From assembly GCA_028818995.1 (NCBI GenBank), contig JAPPMR010000119.1, positions 1 through 6,500 of the forward strand: a DNA stretch of 6,500 bases, in the 5' to 3' direction. Source of the DNA: Candidatus Poribacteria bacterium (GTDB lineage: Bacteria; Poribacteria; WGA-4E; WGA-3G). The notes beneath the pieces are model-generated. The model did not search any database. It saw nothing but the letters and a program-made list of their open reading frames with translations, and was not told the origin of the DNA. Shown here one piece after another: positions 6,331-6,500 of this stretch (its first letter is position 1; the number at the start of each line of letters is the position of its first letter). The position numbers and the translations under genes were made by a program.

Positions 6331-6336
6331 GGAGGG
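6331..6336 (+). promoter_or_regulatory. Strong Shine-Dalgarno of the 49-codon gene
   Basis: GGAGGG preceded by a run of A lies 7 bases before the ATG at 6344. It is the strongest ribosome-binding site in the window and is the main reason for calling this very short gene real. Confidence 0.75.
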
Positions 6337-6343
6337 ACGCATA

Positions 6344-6493
6344 ATGGAGTTAAGAATTATACCAATCAATGTTGTAGAGGAAAAAGTGCATGCGCAACTT
6401 TTTCCTCCAGACGGGGATTATGTCACATGGATTCGTGCTAATAATCCAACTGATATTTATCAAATGTATCAAGAAGTGAGTAATCATCAATAG
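6344..6493 (+). CDS. Small hypothetical protein, 49 aa
   Basis: This complete short gene starts at ATG 6344 behind a near-ideal Shine-Dalgarno and ends at TAG 6491-6493. I do not recognise the product. It opens MELRIIPINVVEEKVHAQLF, alternating polar and nonpolar residues as in a beta strand, then has a PPDGDYVTWIR turn and a polar, mostly acidic or neutral end. It has no membrane segment, signal peptide or cysteine. Its size would fit a small antitoxin or an accessory protein translated with a downstream gene, but only seven bases remain after the stop, so its partner cannot be seen. It could also be the intact start of a gene broken by a stop. A possible promoter overlaps the end of the MITE-like element upstream, so its expression may depend on that insertion. 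Confidence 0.6.
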   Translation: MELRIIPINVVEEKVHAQLFPPDGDYVTWIRANNPTDIYQMYQEVSNHQ

Positions 6494-6500
6494 ATCGTAG

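Noticed and set aside
1..6500. CRISPR array, tRNA, rRNA or replication origin
   Set aside because: No regularly spaced repeats, cloverleaf, conserved rRNA stretch or iteron cluster was seen on reading the window.

Overview
The window reads as part of a bacterial defence island, with all credible genes on the + strand. Base composition is moderate and somewhat AT-rich. The lineage cannot be fixed from sequence alone. The GC-rich hairpins between genes look like dispersed repeats I associate with uncultured bacteria such as Poribacteria, but that is a weak impression and not evidence.

Layout. (1) Positions 1-2043 are the C-terminal 680 codons of a large type ISP restriction-modification enzyme; its nuclease and helicase parts lie upstream of the window. 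(2) Positions 2044-2626 hold what looks like a separate small transcription unit: an extended -10 promoter (2059-2088) overlapped by an inverted repeat, a hairpin that buries a ribosome-binding site (2147-2167), a 93-codon ORF (2170-2451) and a two-part hairpin followed by a T-run (2462-2516). (3) Positions 2627-4540 encode a 637-residue protein with an Mrr_N-like winged helix, an FRG domain and about seven TPR repeats. Two of the repeats are nearly identical in DNA sequence. (4) A 111-base spacer contains competing hairpins that cover the ribosome-binding site of the next gene. (5) Positions 4652-6052 encode an ApeA-type HEPN protein with an intact RX4H motif. (6) Positions 6099-6295 look like a 197-bp MITE-like element: 19-bp imperfect terminal inverted repeats flanked exactly by an 11-bp direct repeat. 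(7) Positions 6344-6493 encode an unrecognised 49-residue protein behind a strong Shine-Dalgarno.

Working together. Type ISP enzymes cut unmodified invading DNA while methylating host sites. ApeA proteins are abortive-infection HEPN ribonucleases. The FRG-TPR protein lies between them in the same direction and is the least understood member; its TPR array could be a sensor or a partner for ApeA. The most interesting hypothesis is that FRG-TPR and ApeA form a two-gene unit next to the restriction system, with ApeA translation held down by RNA structure. That is inference from architecture and adjacency and needs genome-wide co-occurrence data.
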